Made by a program: the position numbers and the translations under genes
The notes under the pieces: model-generated
Databases searched by the model: none
What the model saw: the letters and a program-made list of their open reading frames with translations, nothing else
What the model was told of the DNA's origin: nothing
In this document: positions 10,459 through 24,859 of the stretch, piece by piece
How the letters are laid out: each line of letters begins with the position of its first letter
Numbering within the stretch: position 1 is the stretch's first letter
NCBI RefSeq assembly: GCF_964340395.1
Contig: NC_135549.1
Location: 34,846,832 to 34,910,831 of the forward strand
Source of the DNA: Glandiceps talaboti
Lineage: Eukaryota > Hemichordata > Enteropneusta > Spengelidae
Length of the DNA: 64,000 nt
Reading direction: 5' to 3'

Positions 10459-13400
10459 GTGATCTATGAGAGACAGTTAGAAGGGCAGATTATAACCAGA
10501 TATAGAAGTGTGATCTATGAGAGACAGTTAGAAGGGCAGATTATAACCAGATACAGCAGTGTGATCTATGAGAGACAGTTAGAAGGGCAGATTATAACCA
10601 GATATAGAAGTGTGATCTATGAGAGACAGTTAGAAGGGCAGATTATAACCAGATACAGTAGTGTGATCTATGAGAGACAGTTAGAAGGGCAGATTATAAC
10701 CAGATATAGAAGTGTAATCTATGAGAGACAGTTAGAAGGGCAGATTATAACCAGATATAGAAGTGTGATCTATGAGAGACAGTTAGAAGGGCAGATTATA
10801 ACCAGATATAGAAGTGTAATCTATGAGAGATAGTTAGAAGGGCAGATTATAACCAGATACAGCAGTGTAATCTATGAGAGACAGTTAGAAGGGCAGATTA
10901 TAACCAGATATAGAAGTGTGATCTATGAGAGACAGTTACAAGGGTAGATTATAACCAGATACAGTAGTGTGATCTATGAGAGACAGTTAGAAGGGCAGAT
11001 TATAACAAGATATAGAAGTGTAATCTATGAGAGAGAGTTACAAGGGCAGATTATAACCAGATACAGTAGTGTGATCTATGAGAGACAGTTAGAAGGGCAG
11101 ATTATAACCAGATACAGCAGTGTAATCTATGAGAGATAGTTAGAAGGGCAGATTATAACCAGATACAGCAGTGTAATCTATGAGAGACAGTTAGAAGGGC
11201 AGATTATAACCAGATATAGAAGTGTGATCTATGAGAGACAGTTACAAGGGTAGATTATAACCAGATATAGAAGTGTGATCTATGAGAGACAGTTACAAGG
11301 GCAGATTATAACCAGATACAGTAGTGTAATCTATGAGAGATTATAGTTAGAAGGGCAGATTATAACCAGAAACAGTAGTGTGATCTATGAGAGAGAGTTA
11401 GAAGGGCAGATTATAACCAGATACAGTAGTGTGATCTATGAGAGAGAGTTAGAAGGGCAGATTATAACCAGATATAGAAGTGTAATCTATGAGAGATAGT
11501 TACAAGGGCAGATTATAACCAGATACAGTAGTGTGATCTATGAGAGAGAGTTAGAAGGGTAGATTATAACCAGATATAGAAGTGTGATCTATGAGAGACA
11601 GTTACAAGGGCAGATTATAACCAGATACAGTAGTGTGATCTATGAGAGAGAGTTAGAAGGGCAGATTATAACCAGATATAGAAGTGTAATCTATGAGAGA
11701 TAGTTACAAGGGCAGATTATAACCAGATACAGTAGTGTGATCTATGAGAGACAGTTACAAGGGCAGATTATAACCAAAAACAGTAGTGTGATCTATGAGA
11801 GACAGTTAGAAGGGCAGATTATAACCAGATACAGTAGTGTGATCTATGAGAGACAGTTAGAAGGGCAGATTATAACCAGATACAGAAGTGTGATCTATGA
11901 GAGACAGTTAGAAGGGCAGATTATAACCAGATATAGAAGTGTAATCTATGAGAGACAGTTAGAAGGGCAGATTATAACCAGATACAGTAGTGTGATCTAT
12001 GAGAGACAGTTAGAAGGGCAGATTATAACCAGATATAGAAGTGTGATCTATGAGAGACAGTTAGAAGGGCAGATTATAACCAGATATAGAAGTGTAATCT
12101 ATGAGAGAGAGTTAGAAGGGCAGATTATAACCAGATATAGAAGTGTAATCTATGAGAGACAGTTAGAAGGGCAGATTATAACCAGATACAGTAGTGTGAT
12201 CTATGAGAGACAGTTACAAGGGCAGATTATAACCAGAAACAGTAGTGTGATCTATGAGAGACAGTTAGAAGGGCAGATTATAACCAGATATAGAAGTGTA
12301 ATCTATGAGAGACAGTTAGAAGGGCAGATTATAACCGGAAACAGTAGTGTGATTTATGAGAGACAGTTAGAAGGGCAGATTATAACCAGATACAGTAGTG
12401 TGATCTATGAGAGACAGTTACAAGGGCAGATTATAACCAGATATAGAAGTGTAATCTATGAGAGACAGTTAGAAGGGCAGATTATAACCAGATACAGAAG
12501 TGTGATCTATGAGAGACAGTTACAAGGGCAGAGTATAACCAGATACAGAAGTGTGATCTATGAGAGAGAGAGTTAGAAGGGCAGATTATAACAAGATGCA
12601 GAAGTGTGATCTATGAGAGACAGTTACAAGGGTAGATTATAACCAGATATAGAAGTGTGATCTATGAGAGACAGTTAGAAGGGCAGATTAAAACCAGATA
12701 TAGAAGTGTAATCTATGAGAGACAGTTAGAAGGGCAGAGTATAACCAGATACAGTAGTGTAATCTATGAGAGAGAGTTAGAAGGGCAGATTATAACCAGA
12801 TACAGTAGTGTGATCTATGAGAGACAGTTAGAAGGGCAGATTATAACCAGATATAGAAGTGTAATCTATTAGAGACAGTTAGAAGGGCAGATTATAACAA
12901 GATACAGTAGTGTGATCTATGAGAGACAGTTAGAAGGGCAGATTATAACCAGATACAGAAGAGTAATCTATGAGAGAGAGTTAGAAGGGCAGAGTATAAC
13001 CAGATATAGAAGTGTGATCTATGAGAGATAGTTAGAAGGGCAGAGTATAACCAGATACAGAAGAGTAATCTATGAGAGAGAGTTAGAAGGGCAGATTATA
13101 ACAAGATACAGAAGTGTGATCTATGAGAGACAGTTAGAAGGGCAGATTATAACCAGATACAGTAGTGTGATCTATGAGAGAGAGTTAGAAGGGCAGATTA
13201 TAACCAGATACAGTAGTGTGATCTATGAGAGAGAGTTAGAAGGGTAGATTATAACCAGATACAGTAGTGTGATCTATGAGAGAGAGTTAGAAGGGCAGAT
13301 TATAACCAGATATAGTAGTGTGATCTATGAGAGACAGTTAGAAGGGTAGATTATAACCAGATATAGAAGTGTGATCTATGAGAGAGAGTTAGAAGGGTAG

Positions 13401-13472
13401 ATTATAACCAGATACAGTAGTGTAATCTATGAGAGAGAGTTAGAAGGGCAGAGTATAACCAGATATAGAAGT
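10459..13472. repeat. Array block, second copy of the 3,014-bp tandem duplication
   Basis: This copy directly follows 7445-10458 and matches it variant for variant through the unusual AAAAC (near 11774), ACCGGAAAC (near 12335) and TATTAG (near 12868) units. It diverges near 13472. Confidence 0.9.
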
Positions 13473-14117
13473 GTAATCTATGAGAGACAGTTAGAAGGGC
13501 AGAGTATAACCAGATATAGAAGTGTAATCTATGAGAGACAGTTAGAAGGGCAGATTATAACCAGATACAGAAGGGTAATCTATGAGAGAGAGTTAGAAGG
13601 GCAGATTATAACCAGATACAGTAGTGTGATCTATGAGAGACAGTTAGAAGGGCAGATTATAACCAGATACAGAAGGGTAATCTATGAGAGAGAGTTAGAA
13701 GGGCAGATTATAACAAGATACAGAAGTGTGATCTATGAGAGACAGTTAGAAGGGCAGATTATAACCAGATACAGTAGTGTGATCTATGAGAGAGAGTTAG
13801 AAGGGCAGATTATAACCAGATACAGTAGTGTGATCTATGAGAGAGAGTTAGAAGGGCAGATTATAACAAGATACAGAAGGGTAATCTATGAGAGAGAGTT
13901 AGAAGGGCAGATTATAACCAGATACAGTAGTGTGATCTATGAGAGACAGTTAGAAGGGCAGATTATAACCAGATACAGTAGTGTGATCTATGAGAGACAG
14001 TTAGAAGGGCAGATTATAACCAGATACAGTAGTGTGATCTATGAGAGACAGTTAGAAGGGCAGATTATAACCAGATATAGAAGTGTGATCTATGAGAGAC
14101 AGTTAGAAGGGCAGATT

Positions 14118-17100
14118 ATAACCAGATATAGAAGTGTAATCTATGAGAGATAGTTAGAAGGGCAGATTATAACCAGATATAGAAGTGTAATCTATGAGAG
14201 ACAGTTACAAGGGCAGATTATAACCAGATACAGTAGTGTGATCTATGAGAGAGAGTTAGAAGGGCAGATTATAACCAGATACAGTAGTGTGATCTATGAG
14301 AGACAGTTAGAAGGGCAGATTATAACCAGATATAGAAGTGTAATCTATGAGAGACAGTTAGAAGGGCAGATTATAACCAGATATAGAAGTGTAATCTATG
14401 AGAGACAGTTAGAAGGGCAGATTATAACCAGATATAGAAGTGTAATCTATGAGAGACAGTTAGAAGGGCAGATTATAACCAGATACAGTAGTGTGATCTA
14501 TGAGAGACAGTTAGAAGGGCAGATTATAACCAGATATAGAAGTGTAATCTATGAGAGACAGTTAGAAGGGCAGATTATAACCAGATATAGAAGTGTAATC
14601 TATGAGAGACAGTTAGAAGGGCAGATTATAACCAGATACAGTAGTGTGATCTATGAGAGACAGTTAGAAGGGCAGATTATAACCAGATACAGTAGTGTAA
14701 TCTATGAGAGACAGTTAGAAGGGCAGATTATAACCAGATATAGAAGTGTGATCTATGAGAGACAGTTAGAAGGGCAGATTATAACCAGATACAGTAGTGT
14801 GATCTATGAGAGAGAGTTAGAAGGGCAGATTATAACCAGATACAATAGTGTGATCTGTGAGAGAGAGTTAGAAGGGCAGATTATAACCAGATACAGTAGT
14901 GTGATCTATGAGAGAGAGTTAGAAGGGCAGATTATAACCAGATATAGAAGTGTGATCTATGAGAGACAGTTAGAAGGGCAGATTATAACCAGATATAGAA
15001 GTGTAATCTATGAGAGACAGTTAGAAGGGCAGATTATAACCAGATACAGTAGTGTGATCTATGAGAGAGAGTTAGAAGGGCAGATTATAACCAGATATAG
15101 AAGTGTAATCTATGAGAGACAGTTAGAAGGGCAGATTATAACCAGATACAGTAGTGTGATCTATGAGAGAGAGTTAGAAGGGCAGATTATAACCAGATAC
15201 AGTAGTGTGATCTATGAGAGACAGTTACAAGGGCAGACTATAACCAGATACAGTAGTGTGATCTAAGAGAGACAGTTAGAAGGGCAGATTATAACCAGAT
15301 ATAGAAGTGTAATCTATGAGAGACAGTTAGAAGGGCAGATTATAACCAGATATAGAAGTGTAATCTATGAGAGACAGTTAGAAGGGCAGATTATAACCAG
15401 ATATAGAAGTGTAATCTATGAGAGACAGTTAGAAGGGCAGATTATAACCAGATACAGTAGTGTGATCTATGAGAGACAGTTAGAAGGGTAGATTATAACC
15501 AGATATAGAAGTGTAATCTATGAGAGACAGTTAGAAGGGCAGATTATAACCAGATATAGAAGTGTAATCTATGAGAGACAGTTAGAAGGGCAGATTATAA
15601 CCAGATACAGTAGTGTGATCTATGAGAGACAGTTAGAAGGGCAGATTATAACCAGATACAGTAGTGTAATCTATGAGAGACAGTTAGAAGGGCAGATTAT
15701 AACCAGATATAGAAGTGTGATCTATGAGAGACAGTTAGAAGGGCAGATTATAACCAGATACAGTAGTGTGATCTATGAGAGAGAGTTAGAAGGGCAGATT
15801 ATAACCAGATACAGTAGTGTGATCTATGAGAGAGAGTTAGAGGGGCAGATTATAACCAGATACAGTAGTGTGATCTATGAGAGAGAGTTAGAAGGGCAGA
15901 TTATAACCAGATATAGAAGTGTGATCTATGAGAGACAGTTAGAAGGGCAGATTATAACCAGATATAGAAGTGTAATCTATGAGAGACAGTTAGAAGGGCA
16001 GATTATAACCAGATACAGTAGTGTGATCTATGAGAGAGAGTTAGAAGGGCAGATTATAACCAGATATAGAAGTGTAATCTATGAGAGACAGTTAGAAGGG
16101 CAGATTATAACCAGATACAGTAGTGTGATCTATGAGAGAGAGTTAGAAGGGCAGATTATAACCAGATACAGTAGTGTGATCTATGAGAGACAGTTAGAAG
16201 GGCAGATTATAACCAGATACAGTAGTGTGATCTAAGAGAGAGAGTTAGAAGGGCAGATTATAACCAGATATAGAAGTGTAATCTATGAGAGACAGTTAGA
16301 AGGGCAGATTATAACCAGATATAGAAGTGTAATCTATGAGAGACAGTTAGAAGGGCAGATTATAACCAGATACAGTAGTGTGATCTATGAGAGAGAGTTA
16401 GAAGGGCAGATTATAACCAGATATAGAAGTGTAATCTATGAGAGACAGTTAGAAGGGCAGATTATAACCAGATACAGCAGTGTAATCTATGAGAGACAGT
16501 TAGAAGGGCAGATTATAACCAGATATAGAAGTGTGATCTATGAGAGACAGTTAGAAGGGCAGATTATAACCAGATATAGAAGTGTCATCTATGAGAGATA
16601 GTTAGAAGGGCAGATTATAACCAGATACAGCAGTGTAATCTATGAGAGATAGTTAGAAGGGCAGATTATAACCAGATACAGCAGTGTAATCTATGAGAGA
16701 CAGTTAGAAGGGCAGATTATAACCAGATATAGAAGTGTGATCTATGAGAGACAGTTACAAGGGCAGATTATAACCAGATACAGTAGTGTGATCTATGAGA
16801 GAGAGTTAGAAGGGCAGATTATAACCAGATATAGAAGTGTGATCTATGAGAGACAGTTACAAGGGCAGATTATAACCAGATATAGAAGTGTGATCTATGA
16901 GAGACAGTTAGAAGGGCAGATTATAACCAGAAACAGTAGTGTGATCTATGAGAGACAGTTACAAGGGCAGATTATAACCAGATACAGTAGTGTGATCTAT
17001 GAGAGACAGTTACAAGGGCAGATTATAACCAGATACAGTAGTGTGATCTATGAGAGACAGTTAGAAGGGCAGATTATAACCAGATATAGAAGTGTGATCT

Positions 17101-20100
17101 ATGAGAGACAGTTACAAGGGCAGATTATAACCAGATACAGTAGTGTGATCTATGAGAGAGAGTTAGAAGGGCAGAGTATAACCAGATATAGAAGTGTGAT
17201 CTATGAGAGACAGTTACAAGGGCAGATTATAACCAGATATAGAAGTGTGATCTATGAGAGACAGTTAGAAGGGCAGATTATAACCAGATATAGAAGTGTG
17301 ATCTATGAGAGACAGTTAGAAGGGCAGATTATAACCAGAAACAGTAGTGTGATCTATGAGAGACAGTTACAAGGGCAGATTATAACCAGATACAGTAGTG
17401 TGATCTATGAGAGACAGTTAGAAGGGCAGATTATAACCAGATATAGAAGTGTAATCTATGAGAGAGAGTTAGAAGGGCAGATTATAACCAGATACAGTAG
17501 TGTGATCTATGAGAGACAGTTAGAAGGGCAGATTATAACCAGAAACAGTAGTGTGATCTATGAGAGACAGTTAGAAGGGCAGATTATAACCAGATATAGA
17601 AGTGTAATCTATGAGAGACAGTTAGAAGGGCAGATTATAACCAGATACAGTAGTGTGATCTATGAGAGACAGTTACAAGGGCAGATTATAACCAGAAACA
17701 GTAGTGTGATCTATGAGAGACAGTTAGAAGGGCAGATTGTAACCAGATATAGAAGTGTAATCTATGAGAGACAGTTAGAAGGGCAGATTATAACCAGATA
17801 CAGTAGTGTGATCTATGAGAGACAGTTACAAGGGCAGATTATAACCAGATACAGTAGTGTGATCTATGAGAGACAGTTAGAAGGGCAGATTATAACCAGA
17901 TACAGTAGTGTGATCTATGAGAGAGAGTTAGAAGGGCAGATTATAACCAGATATAGAAGTGTAATCTATGAGAGACAGTTAGAAGGGCAGATTATAACCA
18001 GAAACAGTAGTGTGATGTCATGATCTATGAGAGACAGTTAGAAGGGCAGATTGTAACCAGATATAGAAGTGTAATCTATGAGAGACAGTTAGAAGGGCAG
18101 ATTATAACCAGATACAGTAGTGTGATCTATGAGAGACAGTTACAAGGGCAGATTATAACCAGATACAGTAGTGTGATCTATGAGAGACAGTTAGAAGGGC
18201 AGATTATAACCAGATACAGTAGTGTGATCTATGAGAGAGAGTTAGAAGGGCAGATTATAACCAGATATAGAAGTGTAATCTATGAGAGACAGTTAGAAGG
18301 GCAGAGTATAACCAGATATAGTAGTGTGATCTATGAGAGACAGTTACAAGGGCAGATTATAACCAGATACAGTAGTGTGATCTATGAGAGAGAGTTAGAA
18401 GGGCAGATTATAACCAGATATAGAAGTGTAATCTATGAGAGACAGTTAGAAGGGTTGATTATAACCAGATATAGAAGTGTGATCTATGAGAGACAGTTAG
18501 AAGGGCAGATTATAACCAGATACAGTAGTGTAATCTATGAGAGACAGTTAGAAGGGCAGATTATAACCAGATACAGTAGTGTGATCTATGAGAGACAGTT
18601 AGAAGGGCAGATTATAACCAGATATAGAAGTGTGATCTATGAGAGACAGTTAGAAGGGCAGAGTATAACCAGATATAGAAGTGTGATCTATGAGAGACAG
18701 TTAGAAGGGCAGATTATAACCAGATATAGAAGTGTGATCTATGAGAGACAGTTAGAAGGGCAGATTATAACCAGATACAGCAGTGTGATCTATGAGAGAC
18801 AGTTAGAAGGGCAGATTATAACCAGATATAGAAGTGTGATCTATGAGAGACAGTTAGAAGGGCAGATTATAACCAGATACAGTAGTGTGATCTATGAGAG
18901 ACAGTTAGAAGGGCAGATTATAACCAGATATAGAAGTGTAATCTATGAGAGACAGTTAGAAGGGCAGATTATAACCAGATATAGAAGTGTGATCTATGAG
19001 AGACAGTTAGAAGGGCAGATTATAACCAGATATAGAAGTGTAATCTATGAGAGATAGTTAGAAGGGCAGATTATAACCAGATACAGCAGTGTAATCTATG
19101 AGAGACAGTTAGAAGGGCAGATTATAACCAGATATAGAAGTGTGATCTATGAGAGACAGTTACAAGGGTAGATTATAACCAGATACAGTAGTGTGATCTA
19201 TGAGAGACAGTTAGAAGGGCAGATTATAACAAGATATAGAAGTGTAATCTATGAGAGAGAGTTACAAGGGCAGATTATAACCAGATACAGTAGTGTGATC
19301 TATGAGAGACAGTTAGAAGGGCAGATTATAACCAGATACAGCAGTGTAATCTATGAGAGATAGTTAGAAGGGCAGATTATAACCAGATACAGCAGTGTAA
19401 TCTATGAGAGACAGTTAGAAGGGCAGATTATAACCAGATATAGAAGTGTGATCTATGAGAGACAGTTACAAGGGTAGATTATAACCAGATATAGAAGTGT
19501 GATCTATGAGAGACAGTTACAAGGGCAGATTATAACCAGATACAGTGGTGTAATCTATGAGAGATTATAGTTAGAAGGGCAGATTATAACCAGAAACAGT
19601 AGTGTGATCTATGAGAGAGAGTTAGAAGGGCAGATTATAACCAGATACAGTAGTGTGATCTATGAGAGAGAGTTAGAAGGGCAGATTATAACCAGATATA
19701 GAAGTGTAATCTATGAGAGATAGTTACAAGGGCAGATTATAACCAGATACAGTAGTGTGATCTATGAGAGAGAGTTAGAAGGGTAGATTATAACCAGATA
19801 TAGAAGTGTGATCTATGAGAGACAGTTACAAGGGCAGATTATAACCAGATACAGTAGTGTGATCTATGAGAGAGAGTTAGAAGGGCAGATTATAACCAGA
19901 TATAGAAGTGTAATCTATGAGAGATAGTTACAAGGGCAGATTATAACCAGATACAGTAGTGTGATCTATGAGAGACAGTTACAAGGGCAGATTATAACCA
20001 AAAACAGTAGTGTGATCTATGAGAGACAGTTAGAAGGGCAGATTATAACCAGATACAGTAGTGTGATCTATGAGAGACAGTTAGAAGGGCAGATTATAAC

Positions 20101-21333
20101 CAGATACAGAAGTGTGATCTATGAGAGACAGTTAGAAGGGCAGATTATAACCAGATATAGAAGTGTAATCTATGAGAGACAGTTAGAAGGGCAGATTATA
20201 ACCAGATACAGTAGTGTGATCTATGAGAGACAGTTAGAAGGGCAGATTATAACCAGATATAGAAGTGTGATCTATGAGAGACAGTTAGAAGGGCAGACTA
20301 TAACCAGATATAGAAGTGTAATCTATGAGAGAGAGTTAGAAGGGCAGATTATAACCAGATATAGAAGTGTAATCTATGAGAGACAGTTAGAAGGGCAGAT
20401 TATAACCAGATACAGTAGTGTGATCTATGAGAGACAGTTACAAGGGCAGATTATAACCAGAAACAGTAGTGTGATCTATGAGAGACAGTTAGAAGGGCAG
20501 ATTATAACCAGATATAGAAGTGTAATCTATGAGAGACAGTTAGAAGGGCAGATTATAACCGGAAACAGTAGTGTGATTTATGAGAGACAGTTAGAAGGGC
20601 AGATTATAACCAGATACAGTAGTGTGATCTATGAGAGACAGTTACAAGGGCAGATTATAACCAGATATAGAAGTGTAATCTATGAGAGACAGTTAGAAGG
20701 GCAGATTATAACCAGATACAGAAGTGTGATCTATGAGAGACAGTTACAAGGGCAGAGTATAACCAGATACAGAAGTGTGATCTATGAGAGAGAGAGTTAG
20801 AAGGGCAGATTATAACAAGATGCAGAAGTGTGATCTATGAGAGACAGTTACAAGGGTAGATTATAACCAGATATAGAAGTGTGATCTATGAGAGACAGTT
20901 AGAAGGGCAGATTAAAACCAGATATAGAAGTGTAATCTATGAGAGACAGTTAGAAGGGCAGAGTATAACCAGATACAGTAGTGTAATCTATGAGAGAGAG
21001 TTAGAAGGGCAGATTATAACCAGATACAGTAGTGTGATCTATGAGAGACAGTTAGAAGGGCAGATTATAACCAGATATAGAAGTGTAATCTATTAGAGAC
21101 AGTTAGAAGGGCAGATTATAACAAGATACAGTAGTGTGATCTATGAGAGACAGTTAGAAGGGCAGATTATAACCAGATACAGAAGAGTAATCTATGAGAG
21201 AGAGTTAGAAGGGCAGAGTATAACCAGATATAGAAGTGTGATCTATGAGAGATAGTTAGAAGGGCAGAGTATAACCAGATACAGAAGAGTAATCTATGAG
21301 AGAGAGTTAGAAGGGCAGATTATAACAAGATAC
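14118..21333. repeat. Second copy of the 11.2-kb-offset array block
   Basis: This is the partner of 2888-10095. It continues upstream of 14118 as ordinary array, whereas the first copy is cut at exactly the equivalent base by the retrotransposon LTR. Divergence from copy one begins near 21333, where an AGA variant is replaced by AGT and GAG replaces CAG. Confidence 0.9.
18017..18024. other. 8-bp insertion inside one array unit
   Basis: The unit at this point reads GTGTGATGTCATGATCTATG instead of GTGTGATCTATG. The extra GTCATGAT is absent from the paralogous position near 6786 and is the largest non-unit insertion I found in the array. Confidence 0.85.
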
Positions 21334-21899
21334 AGTAGTGTGATCTATGAGAGAGAGTTACAAGGGCAGATTATAACCAGATACAGAAGTGTAATCTATG
21401 AGAGACAGTTAGAAGGGCAGATTATAACCAGAAACAGCAGTGTGATCTATGAGAGAGAGTTAGAAGGGCAGATTATAACCAGATACAGTAGTGTGATCTA
21501 TGAGAGACAGTTACAAGGGCAGATTATAACCAGAAACAGTAGTGTGATCTATGAGAGACAGTTAGAAGGGCAGATTGTAACCAGATATAGAAGTGTAATC
21601 TATGAGAGACAGTTAGAAGGGCAGATTATAACCAGATACAGTAGTGTGATCTATGAGAGACAGTTACAAGGGCAGATTATAACCAGATACAGTAGTGTGA
21701 TCTATGAGAGACAGTTAGAAGGGCAGATTATAACCAGATACAGTAGTGTGATCTATGAGAGAGAGTTAGAAGGGCAGATTATAACCAGATATAGAAGTGT
21801 AATCTATGAGAGACAGTTAGAAGGGCAGATTATAACCAGAAACAGTAGTGTGATCTATGAGAGACAGTTAGAAGGGCAGATTGTAACCAGATATAGAAG

Positions 21900-24770
21900 T
21901 GTAATCTATGAGAGACAGTTAGAAGGGCAGATTATAACCAGATACAGTAGTGTGATCTATGAGAGACAGTTACAAGGGCAGATTATAACCAGATACAGTA
22001 GTGTGATCTATGAGAGACAGTTACAAGGGCAGATTATAACCAGAAACAGTAGTGTGATCTATGAGAGACAGTTAGAAGGGCAGATTGTAACCAGATATAG
22101 AAGTGTAATCTATGAGAGACAGTTAGAAGGGCAGATTATAACCAGATACAGTAGTGTGATCTATGAGAGACAGTTACAAGGGCAGATTATAACCAGATAC
22201 AGTAGTGTGATCTATGAGAGACAGTTAGAAGGGCAGATTATAACCAGATACAGTAGTGTGATCTATGAGAGAGAGTTAGAAGGGCAGATTATAACCAGAT
22301 ATAGAAGTGTAATCTATGAGAGACAGTTAGAAGGGCAGATTATAACCAGAAACAGTAGTGTGATCTATGAGAGACAGTTAGAAGGGCAGATTGTAACCAG
22401 ATATAGAAGTGTAATCTATGAGAGACAGTTAGAAGGGCAGATTATAACCAGATACAGTAGTGTGATCTATGAGAGACAGTTACAAGGGCAGATTATAACC
22501 AGATACAGTAGTGTGATCTATGAGAGACAGTTAGAAGGGCAGATTATAACCAGATACAGTAGTGTGATCTATGAGAGAGAGTTAGAAGGGCAGATTATAA
22601 CCAGATATAGAAGTGTAATCTATGAGAGACAGTTAGAAGGGCAGAGTATAACCAGATATAGTAGTGTGATCTATGAGAGACAGTTACAAGGGCAGATTAT
22701 AACCAGATACAGTAGTGTGATCTATGAGAGAGAGTTAGAAGGGCAGATTATAACCAGATATAGAAGTGTAATCTATGAGAGACAGTTAGAAGGGTTGATT
22801 ATAACCAGATATAGAAGTGTGATCTATGAGAGACAGTTAGAAGGGCAGATTATAACCAGATACAGTAGTGTAATCTATGAGAGACAGTTAGAAGGGCAGA
22901 TTATAACCAGATACAGTAGTGTGATCTATGAGAGACAGTTAGAAGGGCAGATTATAACCAGATATAGAAGTGTGATCTATGAGAGACAGTTAGAAGGGCA
23001 GAGTATAACCAGATATAGAAGTGTGATCTATGAGAGACAGTTAGAAGGGCAGATTATAACCAGATATAGAAGTGTGATCTATGAGAGACAGTTAGAAGGG
23101 CAGATTATAACCAGATACAGCAGTGTGATCTATGAGAGACAGTTAGAAGGGCAGATTATAACCAGATATAGAAGTGTGATCTATGAGAGACAGTTAGAAG
23201 GGCAGATTATAACCAGATACAGTAGTGTGATCTATGAGAGACAGTTAGAAGGGCAGATTATAACCAGATATAGAAGTGTAATCTATGAGAGACAGTTAGA
23301 AGGGCAGATTATAACCAGATATAGAAGTGTGATCTATGAGAGACAGTTAGAAGGGCAGATTATAACCAGATATAGAAGTGTAATCTATGAGAGATAGTTA
23401 GAAGGGCAGATTATAACCAGATACAGCAGTGTAATCTATGAGAGACAGTTAGAAGGGCAGATTATAACCAGATATAGAAGTGTGATCTATGAGAGACAGT
23501 TACAAGGGTAGATTATAACCAGATACAGTAGTGTGATCTATGAGAGACAGTTAGAAGGGCAGATTATAACAAGATATAGAAGTGTAATCTATGAGAGAGA
23601 GTTACAAGGGCAGATTATAACCAGATACAGTAGTGTGATCTATGAGAGACAGTTAGAAGGGCAGATTATAACCAGATACAACAGTGTAATCTATGAGAGA
23701 TAGTTAGAAGGGCAGATTATAACCAGATACAGCAGTGTAATCTATGAGAGACAGTTAGAAGGGCAGATTATAACCAGATATAGAAGTGTGATCTATGAGA
23801 GACAGTTACAAGGGTAGATTATAACCAGATATAGAAGTGTGATCTATGAGAGACAGTTACAAGGGCAGATTATAACCAGATACAGTAGTGTGATCTATGA
23901 GAGAGAGTTAGAAGGGCAGATTATAACCAGATACAGTAGTGTGATCTATGAGAGAGAGTTAGAAGGGCAGATTATAACCAGATATAGAAGTGTAATCTAT
24001 GAGAGATAGTTACAAGGGCAGATTATAACCAGATACAGTAGTGTGATCTATGAGAGAGAGTTAGAAGGGTAGATTATAACCAGATATAGAAGTGTGATCT
24101 ATGAGAGACAGTTACAAGGGCAGATTATAACCAGATACAGTAGTGTGATCTATGAGAGAGAGTTAGAAGGGCAGATTATAACCAGATATAGAAGTGTAAT
24201 CTATGAGAGATAGTTACAAGGGCAGATTATAACCAGATACAGTAGTGTGATCTATGAGAGACAGTTACAAGGGCAGATTATAACCAAAAACAGTAGTGTG
24301 ATCTATGAGAGACAGTTAGAAGGGCAGATTATAACCAGATACAGTAGTGTGATCTATGAGAGACAGTTAGAAGGGCAGATTATAACCAGATACAGAAGTG
24401 TGATCTATGAGAGACAGTTAGAAGGGCAGATTATAACCAGATATAGAAGTGTAATCTATGAGAGACAGTTAGAAGGGCAGATTATAACCAGATATAGAAG
24501 TGTGATCTATGAGAGACAGTTACAAGGGCAGATTATAACCAGATACAGTAGTGTGATCTATGAGAGAGAGTTAGAAGGGCAGATTATAACCAGATATAGA
24601 AGTGTGATCTATGAGAGACAGTTAGAAGGGCAGATTATAACCAGATATAGAAGTGTAATCTATGAGAGAGAGTTACAAGGGCAGATTATAACCAGATACA
24701 GTAGTGTGATCTATGAGAGACAGTTAGAAGGGCAGATTATAACCAGAAACAGTAGTGTGATCTATGAGAG
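21900..24770. repeat. Array block repeated at offset about 2,958 bp
   Basis: Variant order here recurs 2,958 bp downstream (58 units exactly). Pairs include the open segment ending at 23397 and 26355, and the AAAAC landmark near 24284 and 27242. Boundaries are approximate. Confidence 0.75.
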
Positions 24771-24859
24771 AGAGTTAGAAGGGCAGATTATAACCAGATA
24801 CAGTAGTGTGATCTATGAGAGACAGTTAGAAGGGCAGATTATAACCAGATATAGAAGTG

